From Planctomycetota bacterium (GTDB lineage Bacteria > Planctomycetota > MHYJ01 > JACQXL01 > JACRIJ01), in NCBI GenBank assembly GCA_016220095.1, contig JACRIJ010000039.1:1-63707 (forward strand): a stretch of 63,707 nucleotides of DNA. Direction: 5' to 3'. Shown here piece after piece: positions 17,412 to 27,061 of the stretch. The notes below the pieces were generated by a model. It was given only the letters and a program-made list of their open reading frames with translations. It did not search any database and was not told where the DNA came from. The first letter of the stretch is position 1. Every line of letters begins with the position of its first letter. A program made the translations under genes and the position numbers.

Positions 17412-18617
17412 CTACTTCATTAATTTTATTCTTTCAACTTCCGTTACATAATTTCCGTTCCACCCGCCGATAGCGACAGCATTTCCGTCTTCCAGTTGAA
17501 CCAGATTAAATTGCGTTCTTCTAACTTTCATATCCGGACCTTTTACCCAGTTAAAGGCGGTGAACGATAACATTTCCGTAGAAACAAGCGGCCGGTCAGG
17601 ATATATGGGGTCTCCCCCCGTTACCAGCACTGTTCCGTCTGGTAAAAGCATGGATTTATGATTAGAACGGCTGTTTTTCATTGATTCAATGCGTGTCCAT
17701 TTCTTCTGAATGTTATCAAATATCTCTACCATAGAAGTTGCCGATATCTCGTTTATCCTTCCTCCTGATACTAAAACGCGGCCGTCATTGAGTAAAATAG
17801 CCGAGTGTCCGCATCGTTTTTCATTCATTGAAGCAACCTTTTCCCATTTTTCCGCTATAGGGTCAAAACTAAAAACATCGGAGAGAATATCTACTCTATT
17901 GGAAATATGTCTTAGAACCTCTTTTTCCTGATGTAATCCGCCCGCGATTAGAACGCGTCCGTCGTTTAATAGTGTTGATGTATGAAAAGCTCTGTATTTC
18001 AAGTCCCCTGCCTTTTTCCATTGCATGGATTTACAATCGTAAATTTCAGCTGTTGAGCCGCCGGTAACAAGTACTCGTCCGTCTTTAAGAAGAGTTGCCT
18101 GATGACCAACCCTTGGCTCTGACATTGGCGCGGTTTCTTCCCATATTTCTTTCTCGGGATCAAAAATTTCACATTCAGCAATACCTCCGTCCAGCGGATA
18201 AACATTAGTACTGTAATGATTCATGCCGCCCGTAACAAGTATTTTCCCGGAAGGCAATAGTGTTCCTGTATGATAACCCCGAGGATAATGCATGCTTGCA
18301 GTCTTACGCCACTTATTCTTGTCAACTTCAAATATCAAGGCGGATGAAAGAGCATCCGGATATTTAATGCCTCCGCAGACTAATATATCCCCATTTGACA
18401 ATAATACAGCGCTTGAACTCCACCCCGGACTTTCCTCCATACGAGATAGCGATTCCCACCCCAAGTCATCCGATTTAAAAGTTTTTTCGCTGACAACAAT
18501 ATTTTTGCCGGCAGATTGCGAAGGCAAATTCATATCAGCACCGCTACATCCCAAAATTATTACAGATACAACAATGATTATTAATGCTATCGTAACCGTA
18601 TTGCGTTTTATCATCAT
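17412..18617 (-). CDS. Kelch-repeat lipoprotein, 401 aa
   Basis: The signal peptide ends in a good lipobox (ILGC, Cys about residue 24), so the protein should be lipid-anchored. About six Kelch motifs follow, each with a GR/GKVLVxGG strand and a conserved W about 40 residues on (ILVCGG, ILVTGG, VLVTGG, VLIAGG, VLVSGG, VLVTGG, AVAIGG). They form a galactose-oxidase-like beta propeller. No catalytic copper ligands are evident, so binding rather than oxidation is likely. It starts 16 bases after the stop of the double-VWA gene and is probably the last gene of that operon. Confidence 0.85.
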   Translation of the reverse strand: MMIKRNTVTIALIIIVVSVIILGCSGADMNLPSQSAGKNIVVSEKTFKSDDLGWESLSRMEESPGWSSSAVLLSNGDILVCGGIKYPDALSSALIFEVDKNKWRKTASMHYPRGYHTGTLLPSGKILVTGGMNHYSTNVYPLDGGIAECEIFDPEKEIWEETAPMSEPRVGHQATLLKDGRVLVTGGSTAEIYDCKSMQWKKAGDLKYRAFHTSTLLNDGRVLIAGGLHQEKEVLRHISNRVDILSDVFSFDPIAEKWEKVASMNEKRCGHSAILLNDGRVLVSGGRINEISATSMVEIFDNIQKKWTRIESMKNSRSNHKSMLLPDGTVLVTGGDPIYPDRPLVSTEMLSFTAFNWVKGPDMKVRRTQFNLVQLEDGNAVAIGGWNGNYVTEVERIKLMK

Positions 18618-18633
18618 AAATCGTTCCTTAGAA

Positions 18634-21495
18634 TCACCGGCGTTTCTTCAGTTTCCCCTTTATCTCAAGCAGGCGTTTCATGGTGCCGGTGGACTCAGGC
18701 AAATCCTGCCTGCCGGATTTTTTCCCAATTTCCTCAGCCGGTTTTGCGGAGACAACGGGCTTGTCTTTGCCGGCCCCGGCCTCATTCTGCACCGTATCCA
18801 TGCCGGTACTGGCGCCGTCCTGCAATTCCCGGTTTTCCGGCAACGTCTCCTTTTCTCCAAGGCCTTCTTCATGTTTTTCTTTTTCAGGTACAACCCGCCT
18901 TATTTTTGACGCTATTTTTCCCATAAGCGCCTGCGGATAAATCATGCGCCTTGCGGCTACGTCAAGAAGCAGGAAAAACAATGCCGCCGCAAGCAGGATT
19001 TGCCACAGCCTTTTGTACTGCGGCCTGCCGGCCTTGGTATGCTTAAAAACCTGTTCAGGTTTTATGTCGTAAATCCCTCCGCCGGTTTGCGATATTTTTT
19101 TCAGCAATTCTTCATTCGTGTCTATCTTCTTGAACTCAACCGGATAGGAAATTGATTTGGCATACGTCCCGAGCACGCTCTTGTCGTCCCTGCATATCGT
19201 CACGTAATAATTACCGTATCCCTCGGGCTCAAATCCGCCCTCGTAAACCCCGATTCCCGTCTGGCGCAATTCAACATTGAACGTACCCGCATCAGGACTG
19301 GATACTACCGCATTCAACCGGGCAAAATTCTCAGGCCTGTTCTCAGCGTCTTTCAACTCGGCGGTAATCCGCCCCGTGTTATCCTTAAATGAAATCGCCG
19401 TCTGAAGGCCTTCATCGTTCATGTTACGCATTACCCACCTGACTGCCTGCGGCCAGAACGCCGAACTTCCATCCCAATCCATCCAATCCTTCGCCCATCG
19501 CGGTTTGGCATCGGAGGTAAACGCCAGGCTCCTGCCTAATCCGAACTGCCATCTCGCCAACAGAGGGTCGGATTCCAACGCCTCCATAATCACCTCGGCC
19601 GTGTCCTTAGGCGTCGTAACGTTGTACCCGTACAAAGGCGCTACACGGGCCCAGTCAATTCCCTTGAGCATTTCAGGGATATATTCTATCTGCGGAACGA
19701 ATTTTTTCTCCACGAAAGCGCTCTTGGACGATATAAACGTCTCCCACAGGAAAATCCTCGGCAATTCGTTCGCGTCCTCGGTGGCGTAAAACCTGCCCTT
19801 GCCGGCCTCGGCCAATTTCTTCAGCCATGGCGAATCGTATCCTATACCGATGGAAACAGCCGTAGTGGTTATCTTATGTTTGGCAAGCAATTCCTCAACA
19901 AGCTCTTTACTGCCCTCTTTCTGCTCCGAATCCGAACCGTCGGCAAAAAGCAGGATATGTTTTATTGACGCCTTGCTTTTCTTCAACGCCTCGCCTGCGG
20001 CTGTCAGGCCGGTAAAAACGTAGATTCCGCCGCCGCCGGGCCGATTGGCAAGTATCTGTTCGCGCATCTCATCCCTGTTGGTCAGGTTTTGCAGTTCGGC
20101 AACCCATTTCGGCGCCGTATCCACGGCAAGCACCCCGACACTGTCCCTGTCCGAAAGGACTTCAACAACCGCGGCCGCGGCCTGGTTTGCCAATTCCATC
20201 TTCGTCTGCCCGCCTTCAACGGTCATGCACATACTGCCGGATTGGTCAAGCACTATGACCAGCGCAATCTCCGCGAGCGTATGTTTCTTTTTCACCTCAC
20301 AGCCTACGGGAAGCATTTCATCCACAGGAGTATTGATGTAACCGCCGCCGCCGAATGAATCCATGCCGCCTATCATTATGAATCCGCCGCCCATGTCTTT
20401 TACGTATGAATTTATGAATTTGTTCTGCGTCATGTCTATGCAGGAGGAATTTACATCACTCAGTATCACGGCGTCGTATTTGATGATTTCATTGGGATTG
20501 AACGGGAACCCGGTCTTGCTTACCACATCAATATTAATGCCTGCTTTCTGCAATGCTTCAACAATGTACGGTTGGCGGTCGCCATCGCCTTCGCACAGCA
20601 ATACCCTGGGCTCGGTTTTTACCTTGCAAAACGCGTAGGCCGCGTTATTCGAATACAACGTATCGTACTCAGGTTCTATTACTACCTTGTATTCGTGAAT
20701 GCCCCCTGTTGAAAGCCTGTCACGGAACCTGACTATGTTCTCGCCCCCGTTCAATTCAACCGCATCATTCAATACCAGTTCATTATCCCTGTAGACGAAA
20801 ACCTTTGCCGCGGATTTGCGCAGGCTGGATATTCCGATTTTCAAGTCAAACGGCTGAAGCCTGGAGACCTTGACCGGCGCATTCACATAATCAACCATCA
20901 CCTCGCCGGGCACTTCCAAGGCAATAGGCGCCGCATCAATCTCAATACCTGACGAAGCAAGCAATTTTGCCTCCCTTAGCGCGTCGCCTGACGTCTCATT
21001 GCCGTCGCTGATTAGCACGATACGATGTATCCCGTATTCGGGGAAAAGCCCTGAAACAGTCCTCAAGGCGTCCGCGATAGAAGTGTAATTTGAATTCACC
21101 GTTGACCTTATCTCGCTCAAGCGCGGAACCTGCGCGGACATGGGTAATTCCACTGCCGTATCCTTTCCGAAAACAGCGACCGTTGACAGGTCGCCGGCAG
21201 GCTTTTGCTTAAGCGCCTGATTGACAAATGACAGGCATTCAGCCCATTTTTTTTCATCAAGAGTGGCGCTCTTGGAACGGTCAAGCAGAAATACGGTGGA
21301 AAGCGTAGTGCTATCAGTTTTTATCCGCGCATCCGCCAGGGCCATAACGGTTGCTATGACAAGCAATATCCTGCTCGCAAGCGACACGTACAGCCGCGGC
21401 CTGCTCAAAGAAGCGCCGCTCTTTCTGAATACCAGAACCAGCGGCACTATCAAAAGCAACAGTAATAAGTAATAATAGTCAACGAATTCTATCAT
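18634..21495 (-). CDS. membrane protein with two VWA domains and a GATase-like domain, 953 aa
   Basis: Two N-terminal membrane segments (YYYLLLLLLIVPLVLVF and LASRILLVIATVMALA) lead to a first VWA-like domain (DRSKS, about 70-190). A glutamine-amidotransferase-like fold follows (GGGFIMIGGMDSFGGGGY, about 375). A second VWA domain (about 410-590) has an intact metal site, DQSGSM. A further membrane helix near 850 precedes a charged Glu/Lys-rich tail. Such proteins occur beside DUF58 and BatA proteins in Planctomycetes; a role in envelope assembly or stress is inferred, not shown. The ATG at 21495 lacks an obvious ribosome site. It is separated from the BatA-like gene by 133 bases of repeat words. 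Confidence 0.85.
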   Translation of the reverse strand: MIEFVDYYYLLLLLLIVPLVLVFRKSGASLSRPRLYVSLASRILLVIATVMALADARIKTDSTTLSTVFLLDRSKSATLDEKKWAECLSFVNQALKQKPAGDLSTVAVFGKDTAVELPMSAQVPRLSEIRSTVNSNYTSIADALRTVSGLFPEYGIHRIVLISDGNETSGDALREAKLLASSGIEIDAAPIALEVPGEVMVDYVNAPVKVSRLQPFDLKIGISSLRKSAAKVFVYRDNELVLNDAVELNGGENIVRFRDRLSTGGIHEYKVVIEPEYDTLYSNNAAYAFCKVKTEPRVLLCEGDGDRQPYIVEALQKAGINIDVVSKTGFPFNPNEIIKYDAVILSDVNSSCIDMTQNKFINSYVKDMGGGFIMIGGMDSFGGGGYINTPVDEMLPVGCEVKKKHTLAEIALVIVLDQSGSMCMTVEGGQTKMELANQAAAAVVEVLSDRDSVGVLAVDTAPKWVAELQNLTNRDEMREQILANRPGGGGIYVFTGLTAAGEALKKSKASIKHILLFADGSDSEQKEGSKELVEELLAKHKITTTAVSIGIGYDSPWLKKLAEAGKGRFYATEDANELPRIFLWETFISSKSAFVEKKFVPQIEYIPEMLKGIDWARVAPLYGYNVTTPKDTAEVIMEALESDPLLARWQFGLGRSLAFTSDAKPRWAKDWMDWDGSSAFWPQAVRWVMRNMNDEGLQTAISFKDNTGRITAELKDAENRPENFARLNAVVSSPDAGTFNVELRQTGIGVYEGGFEPEGYGNYYVTICRDDKSVLGTYAKSISYPVEFKKIDTNEELLKKISQTGGGIYDIKPEQVFKHTKAGRPQYKRLWQILLAAALFFLLLDVAARRMIYPQALMGKIASKIRRVVPEKEKHEEGLGEKETLPENRELQDGASTGMDTVQNEAGAGKDKPVVSAKPAEEIGKKSGRQDLPESTGTMKRLLEIKGKLKKRR

Positions 21496-21628
21496 ATTAA
21501 TAAATTATGTGTAATAAGCGGTTTCGTTTCGTTATTTGCGTCTCAGCGCCTTATCTCGAATCTCATATCCCAGATCTCAAATCGTTAAATCGTAATCTTA
21601 AATCTCAAATCTTAAATCGTAAATTGTC

Positions 21629-23497
21629 CTACTCCCTCCTATGGTACAAATACCATTCAACGCTCGTCAATCCCAGCGCAATCAGGACTATAAACTGCCA
21701 GATTTCCCTGTTCGTCTTCCCAGAGGTACCGGGCGAATTCCTGATTACCCTTGCGCCTAATTTGATTTCTTTTACGACAGGCGCAATGTTTGATTCGCGC
21801 GCGTTAAAAAAATTCGCCGGGTGCCGCTTGATAAGGCCGGCATTGCCCTCCAGAGTATGGATCCCGGGCTCGTCAAGCAATGCCTCGCCAACCTGCGCTG
21901 ACCTGCCGGACGGCGATACTATATGAATAAATTGCTTCGCAGAAGGCAATTTGATCTCGTTGCCAACCGTTGTAAAAAACTGCAGGCAATGCTTTTCCCT
22001 GACCCTGTCAACCACGTTGTGGAAAAACACCGGAAAAGAACTCCTCAACGGCCAGTCCGAGTCGTAGATATTGAATGGTATCAATATGCGAAGCCCTTCA
22101 TCTTCGTTTATGCCGACAAGTTTGCTGTCATTCACAGATACAAGCCCCTTCATTTCCGGCCTGCCGGTTACCAGCCTTGTTTTCAGTATATGAACGTCCG
22201 TAAGGTCAACGAATTTCATCACAGGATGTTCCCTGTCAACGGCGGTAATATTTGAAACCTGGAACTCCTCTTCGGAAAGCCCTGATTCTTTTGGATCCGG
22301 TGGATTGATTATTATTGAATTCAGGCCGGGGAATTCTTTTTCCGGCTTTGAATCAACAAAAATAACCAGGTCGTACTTTTCCGCGTAACCCGCCTGGGGG
22401 CTTTTGGCTGAAGACACTACGCATCCCTTTTTCGCCTGCAAGACTTTTTTCAGCAGGGCGTCGTCCTCGCCAGCTATCAAGACCTTTACAAACGGCGGCT
22501 GTTCAAAATCCAGGTATGCCGTGTTGTCAATATCCAGAGCGTCTTTTTCCTCCAGGGAAATATTGTATATGCCCGGCAGAAGTTCCGCATTGAATATATG
22601 GCCGCTGTGCTCCCCGGGCCCGAGAGACACCTCTTTGGAATCAACGATTTCATTATTCCAGGGCGCGCGCAGGGTAAGGTAAAACTGCCTGTGCTCTGCG
22701 GAAAAATTGTCCGCCTGCACGAAAATATCGTACGGCACCGGGATTTCTACGCCTTCCATCAGAACGTTCCTGTTCTGCTCATACCATTCTTCAGTATATG
22801 AAAATTCAACGGAAATATTGGTTATCGCAAGATTATCAGAAGTCTCGGCCACGCAGATATAACGCACTTCTTCGTCCGTTGCCGGCAGGTTGTTTATGCC
22901 GGCATCGTTCCCGTCGGTAATAATGCAGGTGGTTTTTTTCGGCTTCTTTTCAAGCAGTGTTGACGCGACCGAAAAAGCCTCTTTCAAATCCGATGACGTG
23001 CAGTGCGGATAAAGCCCGTCCAGCGAATTCGCCAGCAGTTTCTTATCCGCCGAAAACGAATGGACTATCCTGGGAGCAACGCCCGCTTCTATGATGCATG
23101 CCTGGCCGCCTTCGCCTATATTGTTTATGAGTTCTTTCGCGGAATCTACGGCAATACTAAACCTGGTCTTGCCCGAAGCCTCCTTTGCCTGCATGCTCGC
23201 GGAAGCATCAATAATAACCGCGTAATAATGCGGCTCACTGACGGTAGCTTTTATCACGGGCTGAGTCAGGGCAACCGTCAGCAGTATAATGAATATAATC
23301 TGCAGTATAAGAATAATGTTCCTTCTGAGTTTCTGGAAAGGCATGTTCGCTTCAAGATCGTTGACCGCGTTACGCCATAAGGCCGTTGAGGGAACAATCC
23401 TGTTATGCCGCTGTATTTTAAGCATGTACAGCAATATAAGCGGCGCAAGCAGTCCCAGAAACAATAACGCTGAAGGATTAAGAAAACTTGGAAACAC
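21629..23497 (-). CDS. BatA-like membrane protein with VWA domain, 622 aa
   Basis: The N-terminus (FLNPSALLFLGLLAPLILLYML) is the classic BatA motif with the first membrane segment, followed by a second at about 60-85. A VWA domain (about 90-250) has DASASM as its metal site. A receiver-like/GATase-like region and a final membrane helix near the C-terminus follow. It starts at GTG 23497 with AAGGAT about six bases upstream. It lies 82 bases after DUF58; that gap holds a long hairpin. Confidence 0.85.
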   Translation of the reverse strand: MFPSFLNPSALLFLGLLAPLILLYMLKIQRHNRIVPSTALWRNAVNDLEANMPFQKLRRNIILILQIIFIILLTVALTQPVIKATVSEPHYYAVIIDASASMQAKEASGKTRFSIAVDSAKELINNIGEGGQACIIEAGVAPRIVHSFSADKKLLANSLDGLYPHCTSSDLKEAFSVASTLLEKKPKKTTCIITDGNDAGINNLPATDEEVRYICVAETSDNLAITNISVEFSYTEEWYEQNRNVLMEGVEIPVPYDIFVQADNFSAEHRQFYLTLRAPWNNEIVDSKEVSLGPGEHSGHIFNAELLPGIYNISLEEKDALDIDNTAYLDFEQPPFVKVLIAGEDDALLKKVLQAKKGCVVSSAKSPQAGYAEKYDLVIFVDSKPEKEFPGLNSIIINPPDPKESGLSEEEFQVSNITAVDREHPVMKFVDLTDVHILKTRLVTGRPEMKGLVSVNDSKLVGINEDEGLRILIPFNIYDSDWPLRSSFPVFFHNVVDRVREKHCLQFFTTVGNEIKLPSAKQFIHIVSPSGRSAQVGEALLDEPGIHTLEGNAGLIKRHPANFFNARESNIAPVVKEIKLGARVIRNSPGTSGKTNREIWQFIVLIALGLTSVEWYLYHRRE

Positions 23498-23520
23498 CGT
23501 ATTATCCTTATTTAAGATGT

Positions 23521-23568
23521 AAGATTTAAGATGTAAGATTTTTACGTAAATCTTAAATCTTATATCTT
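23521..23568 (-). repeat. 21-bp near-perfect hairpin between DUF58 and BatA-like genes
   Basis: AAGATTTAAGATG-type sequence at 23521-23541 pairs with 23548-23568 with two mismatches, around a 6-base loop (TTACGT). It belongs to TAAATCTTAAATCT word tracts also seen at 21550-21625 and 31330-31375. Inside an operon, such a hairpin may tune or stabilise the mRNA. Confidence 0.6.
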
Positions 23569-23579
23569 AAATTCCTGCA

Positions 23580-24494
23580 TTACCCCACCAGATACGCCTT
23601 CCTCAGGTACCTCAATATCATATCTTCAAACGGCACGTCCGTAATGCCCTGATAATATCCTATCTCGTTCTTCCTGCAAAAACCCGCAATCTCTCCGCAG
23701 AAGGAATCCAGCCTCTTCCGGTACGCCTTCATAAGCCTGCCTGAAACGGTCACCTCCACGAATTTTTTCGTCTCGGAATCCATCAGCCGCAGACTGCCTT
23801 TCAAATCAGGGTTTATCTCCTGCGGCGAAAGCACCTGCAATGCCACGGGGTCGTACCCGTTAAATTTAAGCAGAGTTAGCGCCCGTTTCAACCCATCCAG
23901 CTCATACATGTCCGATATGACGAAAACCATGCCATGCCTGTGCTTTTGGGCCAAAAAAGACTCTACCGCCCTGTCAGGCGCAGTCAATCCCGCAGATGTA
24001 ATGCCGTTCAAAACGTCCATGACACGGAATATCTTGGCCTTGCCCTTCGCAGGATGCTGTATTATGCGCAAATCGGAATTGTAAGAGCCTATGCATACGG
24101 AATCAAAATTGGCCAAAGCAATGTATCCCAGCGCCGCGACTATCTTCTTCGCGTATAACAGCTTGTTCGGCATTCCGGAATCCATTGACGGGCTCGTGTC
24201 TATAAGGAAATAAATGAAAAGGTCCTCTTCCTCAACAAACAGCTTGAGGAACAGCCTGTCCAGCCTCCCGAAGGCGTTCCAGTCTATGTACCTGAAATCA
24301 TCGCCCCAGCAGTATTCGCGGAAATCTGCGAATTCAACGCTCGCGCCTCTTTTTTTACTCCGCCTCTCGCCTCTCATCTTGCCGGTAAAAACCTTCCTTG
24401 ATATTATGTTAAGCAATTCAAGTTTCCTGAGGAATTCGGCAGAAATGTCTATTCTGTTACTGGAGCTGTCCCCTGATGTATTCGTCATATTCAT
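23580..24494 (-). CDS. DUF58 domain protein, 304 aa
   Basis: It has the DUF58 signature around residues 57-75: FREYCWGDDFRYIDWNAFGR. A VWA-like fold follows with DTSPSM as the metal-site motif (about 98-103). No membrane segment is present. DUF58 proteins normally work with a MoxR AAA+ ATPase and VWA proteins. Here the neighbours are BatA-like and ABC genes, and no MoxR is seen. The start at 24494 overlaps the end of the permease gene by 38 bases, so translation is coupled. Confidence 0.9.
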   Translation of the reverse strand: MNMTNTSGDSSSNRIDISAEFLRKLELLNIISRKVFTGKMRGERRSKKRGASVEFADFREYCWGDDFRYIDWNAFGRLDRLFLKLFVEEEDLFIYFLIDTSPSMDSGMPNKLLYAKKIVAALGYIALANFDSVCIGSYNSDLRIIQHPAKGKAKIFRVMDVLNGITSAGLTAPDRAVESFLAQKHRHGMVFVISDMYELDGLKRALTLLKFNGYDPVALQVLSPQEINPDLKGSLRLMDSETKKFVEVTVSGRLMKAYRKRLDSFCGEIAGFCRKNEIGYYQGITDVPFEDMILRYLRKAYLVG

Positions 24495-26121
24495 AGTTCA
24501 GTTTCTCTGCTTTTTTGATATTCCATATCAGCAATATAACCGCGGCTGAAATATATGCTATCGCGAACAAAATAAAAACGTCAATGCCCATTACCGGCTT
24601 TGAAAAATATTCAATGTCGTAATCGTGATACATCCTTGAATACGCGGCAATATAATTGCATACCGGGCTGAGGAAGTACAACGTCAACGGGCTCGCATGC
24701 CGCCTGTAATCGGAATCCGTCGTAAACGCCGGAAATATCACCGCAAATACCAACGGACCTAAGATGATGAGCAATGCGGCAACGCCCGCGAGTATCCTGC
24801 GCAGTATAAGTCCTTTCAAAAGAAGGGTAAACATCATATACAACGCTATGAAAAATAACGGCGCTATTATCGTCACTGTTAGGGTAACAAAAAAAGCCGA
24901 CAGATGGTCAATAGCCAAAATAATGCCTGAAATCGGCAATACGACAAGGAACGCTATCATTACGAGATGCATCATTATGCAAAAATAAACATTCGGCAGT
25001 ATGCCGGGCTGAAAGATATACCTGAAAAACGACGCCTTGCGTATCTCTTCTGTCCTGAAATGCATGTGCTGGGACAGCAATACCTCTTTTGTGATAATGA
25101 AAAAAGAGAAAAACGTGGTTATCGCGGCAACGGCCGCAAGATAGCCGAAATACAAATTAAATGTATCCCGCGTATACCACCACCAGTAAGCAGACACCCC
25201 CGCCAATTCATTAATCGCGTTCACCATATACGAAAGCCCGAAAACGAACGCGAAAAAGACATATAGCTTTTTGAAAGAGGTTGTCTTGTTATCCGAAAAT
25301 GATTTCAGCGTATTTACCGCCATGGTAAAGAAAAAAGCAAAGATAAGTATATACGCCAGGAACGGTATTACTGCCGCGTTAAAGAAAACTATAAACGAAC
25401 GCGTAATTTCCTTAAGCACATCCGTGTCAAACATGGAACCATGGCGGGCAAACCTGAACGCGCCAAACACAGCGCCGAATCCCAGTATAGACAGCAGACC
25501 GGAAACGATATAAGTGCTTGCAATCGCGGAAACTATATTCGGCGTGGCTGATGAAATGCAGATTGACATCATTATCAGCATTACAGCCATTATCATGAGG
25601 CACGCGTATTCAAATATAATATTGCTGATAGTTATCCCGCCCAGCATGTAACTTATCACGACCAGCGGAAATGATGCCGCGAAGAAAACAAAGGCGTATG
25701 TCAATATTGTCACGAATTTGCCCCAGACTATCTGCGCCGGCGAAATCACCGTAGTCAACAGGACATCTATCGTCTGTTCCTTTTTTTCCCTGATAATTGA
25801 CATGGCGCCAAAGGCCGGCAGAATCACAAATACCACTACCATGTTGCACACGGTTAATACCTCAAATCCCGCCGTGCCCACCCTTGCCAGGTCTACCGTG
25901 TCCTGGCTTAGAAAGGTGCTGAATACCGCTATGAAAAAAATCACCGCGTATGCCAGAAGCATGAGCGAAAGCGTTATGAGGAATTTTTTGGATCTGAAAT
26001 ACCCGCGAAGCTCCTTGATAAGCATGGGCGCGGCATCTTCATAAAGCTGTCTTGCGCGCCTGAAAAGCCGCCTGTGCGCGCCCTGTGTAACGGGCTGTAC
26101 AGCTGTTTCATTGTCCTGCAT
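24457..26121 (-). CDS. ABC-2 type transporter permease, 554 aa
   Basis: About 12-13 hydrophobic segments form two halves. The first half matches ABC-2 permeases of the NatB/GldF type (LIKELRGYFRSKKFL, then AFGAMSIIREKKEQTIDVLL). The second half (about residues 300-550) adds more membrane segments. The ATG at 26121 immediately follows the ATPase stop; a TTG at 26130 overlapping it is the alternative. With the ATPase gene it makes one export or envelope-remodelling ABC complex; the substrate is unknown. Confidence 0.88.
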   Translation of the reverse strand: MQDNETAVQPVTQGAHRRLFRRARQLYEDAAPMLIKELRGYFRSKKFLITLSLMLLAYAVIFFIAVFSTFLSQDTVDLARVGTAGFEVLTVCNMVVVFVILPAFGAMSIIREKKEQTIDVLLTTVISPAQIVWGKFVTILTYAFVFFAASFPLVVISYMLGGITISNIIFEYACLMIMAVMLIMMSICISSATPNIVSAIASTYIVSGLLSILGFGAVFGAFRFARHGSMFDTDVLKEITRSFIVFFNAAVIPFLAYILIFAFFFTMAVNTLKSFSDNKTTSFKKLYVFFAFVFGLSYMVNAINELAGVSAYWWWYTRDTFNLYFGYLAAVAAITTFFSFFIITKEVLLSQHMHFRTEEIRKASFFRYIFQPGILPNVYFCIMMHLVMIAFLVVLPISGIILAIDHLSAFFVTLTVTIIAPLFFIALYMMFTLLLKGLILRRILAGVAALLIILGPLVFAVIFPAFTTDSDYRRHASPLTLYFLSPVCNYIAAYSRMYHDYDIEYFSKPVMGIDVFILFAIAYISAAVILLIWNIKKAEKLNYEYDEYIRGQLQ

Positions 26122-26122
26122 C

Positions 26123-27061
26123 TTACGCAACTTCTCCTTTTGTTATCTGCATAAAAATATCTTCAAGATTGGATTGTACCTGTTTCACTTCCACGACATT
26201 AATATCGGCCGCAATCAATTCCTTGAGCACGCAGTTGATTGAACATGTTTCATCCTTCATGCGGACATTGACCGTCCCGTCATCATCCTGAAGCTCGCAG
26301 CTCGCCACTGCCTGTATCGCGTCTATGACGCTTTTGGCGCGGGCGGAGTCTTCTATGGTCTTTATCGTATATATTACCGTGCCGCACAATTGGGCTTTTA
26401 TTTCCGAAATCCTGCCCGAAGCCACCAGCCGGCCTTTTTCAATTATGCCTACGCTGTCGCAAATATCCTCAAGTTCCGTAAGTATATGCGATGACAGGAA
26501 GATTGTCTTGCCTAATTCTTTCAATTCCTTCATCAGGTAGCGCATCTCAATGCGGGCGCGGGGGTCAAGTCCGGCGGCCGGTTCGTCAAGAATGAGCACC
26601 TTCGGGTCGTGCAAAAGCGTCTTCGCCAGGCACAGCCTCTGCTTCATGCCCTTGGAAAGCGTTGAAACGAGTTTATCTTCTAATTTTCCCAGGTCCGTCA
26701 GCTCCATAACGTCGTTTATGGTCTTGAGCCTCGTTTTGGAATTCATGCCATAGATATGGCAGAAGAAATCAAGGTATTCCCTGACTGTTATGCCGTCATA
26801 CACGCCGTAGTAATCGGGCATGTAACCTAACACCTTCCTGACTTCGTGCGGCTCGTTAACGATGCAATTCCCTCCGACCACGGCCGTGCCTGAAGTCGGG
26901 TCAAGGATAGTGGCGAGCATCCTTATTGTGGTCGTTTTACCGGCCCCGTTCGGGCCGATAAATCCGAAGATTCCGCCTTCTTCCACGCTGAAACTGATGT
27001 TGTCCACCGCGGCAAAACCGTTGAAATCCTTGGTCAGGTTTTTTACTTCAATCATGTTCAT
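26123..27061 (-). CDS. ABC transporter ATP-binding protein, 312 aa
   Basis: All ABC motifs are intact: Walker A GPNGAGKT, signature LSKGMKQR, Walker B VLILDEPAAGLDP and the H-loop SSHIL. A C-terminal regulatory domain of about 80 residues follows, as in CcmA/NatA/GldA-type ATPases. The ATG at 27061 lies inside the end of the preceding gene (a 14-base overlap), so translation is coupled. It pairs with the permease downstream. Confidence 0.93.
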   Translation of the reverse strand: MNMIEVKNLTKDFNGFAAVDNISFSVEEGGIFGFIGPNGAGKTTTIRMLATILDPTSGTAVVGGNCIVNEPHEVRKVLGYMPDYYGVYDGITVREYLDFFCHIYGMNSKTRLKTINDVMELTDLGKLEDKLVSTLSKGMKQRLCLAKTLLHDPKVLILDEPAAGLDPRARIEMRYLMKELKELGKTIFLSSHILTELEDICDSVGIIEKGRLVASGRISEIKAQLCGTVIYTIKTIEDSARAKSVIDAIQAVASCELQDDDGTVNVRMKDETCSINCVLKELIAADINVVEVKQVQSNLEDIFMQITKGEVA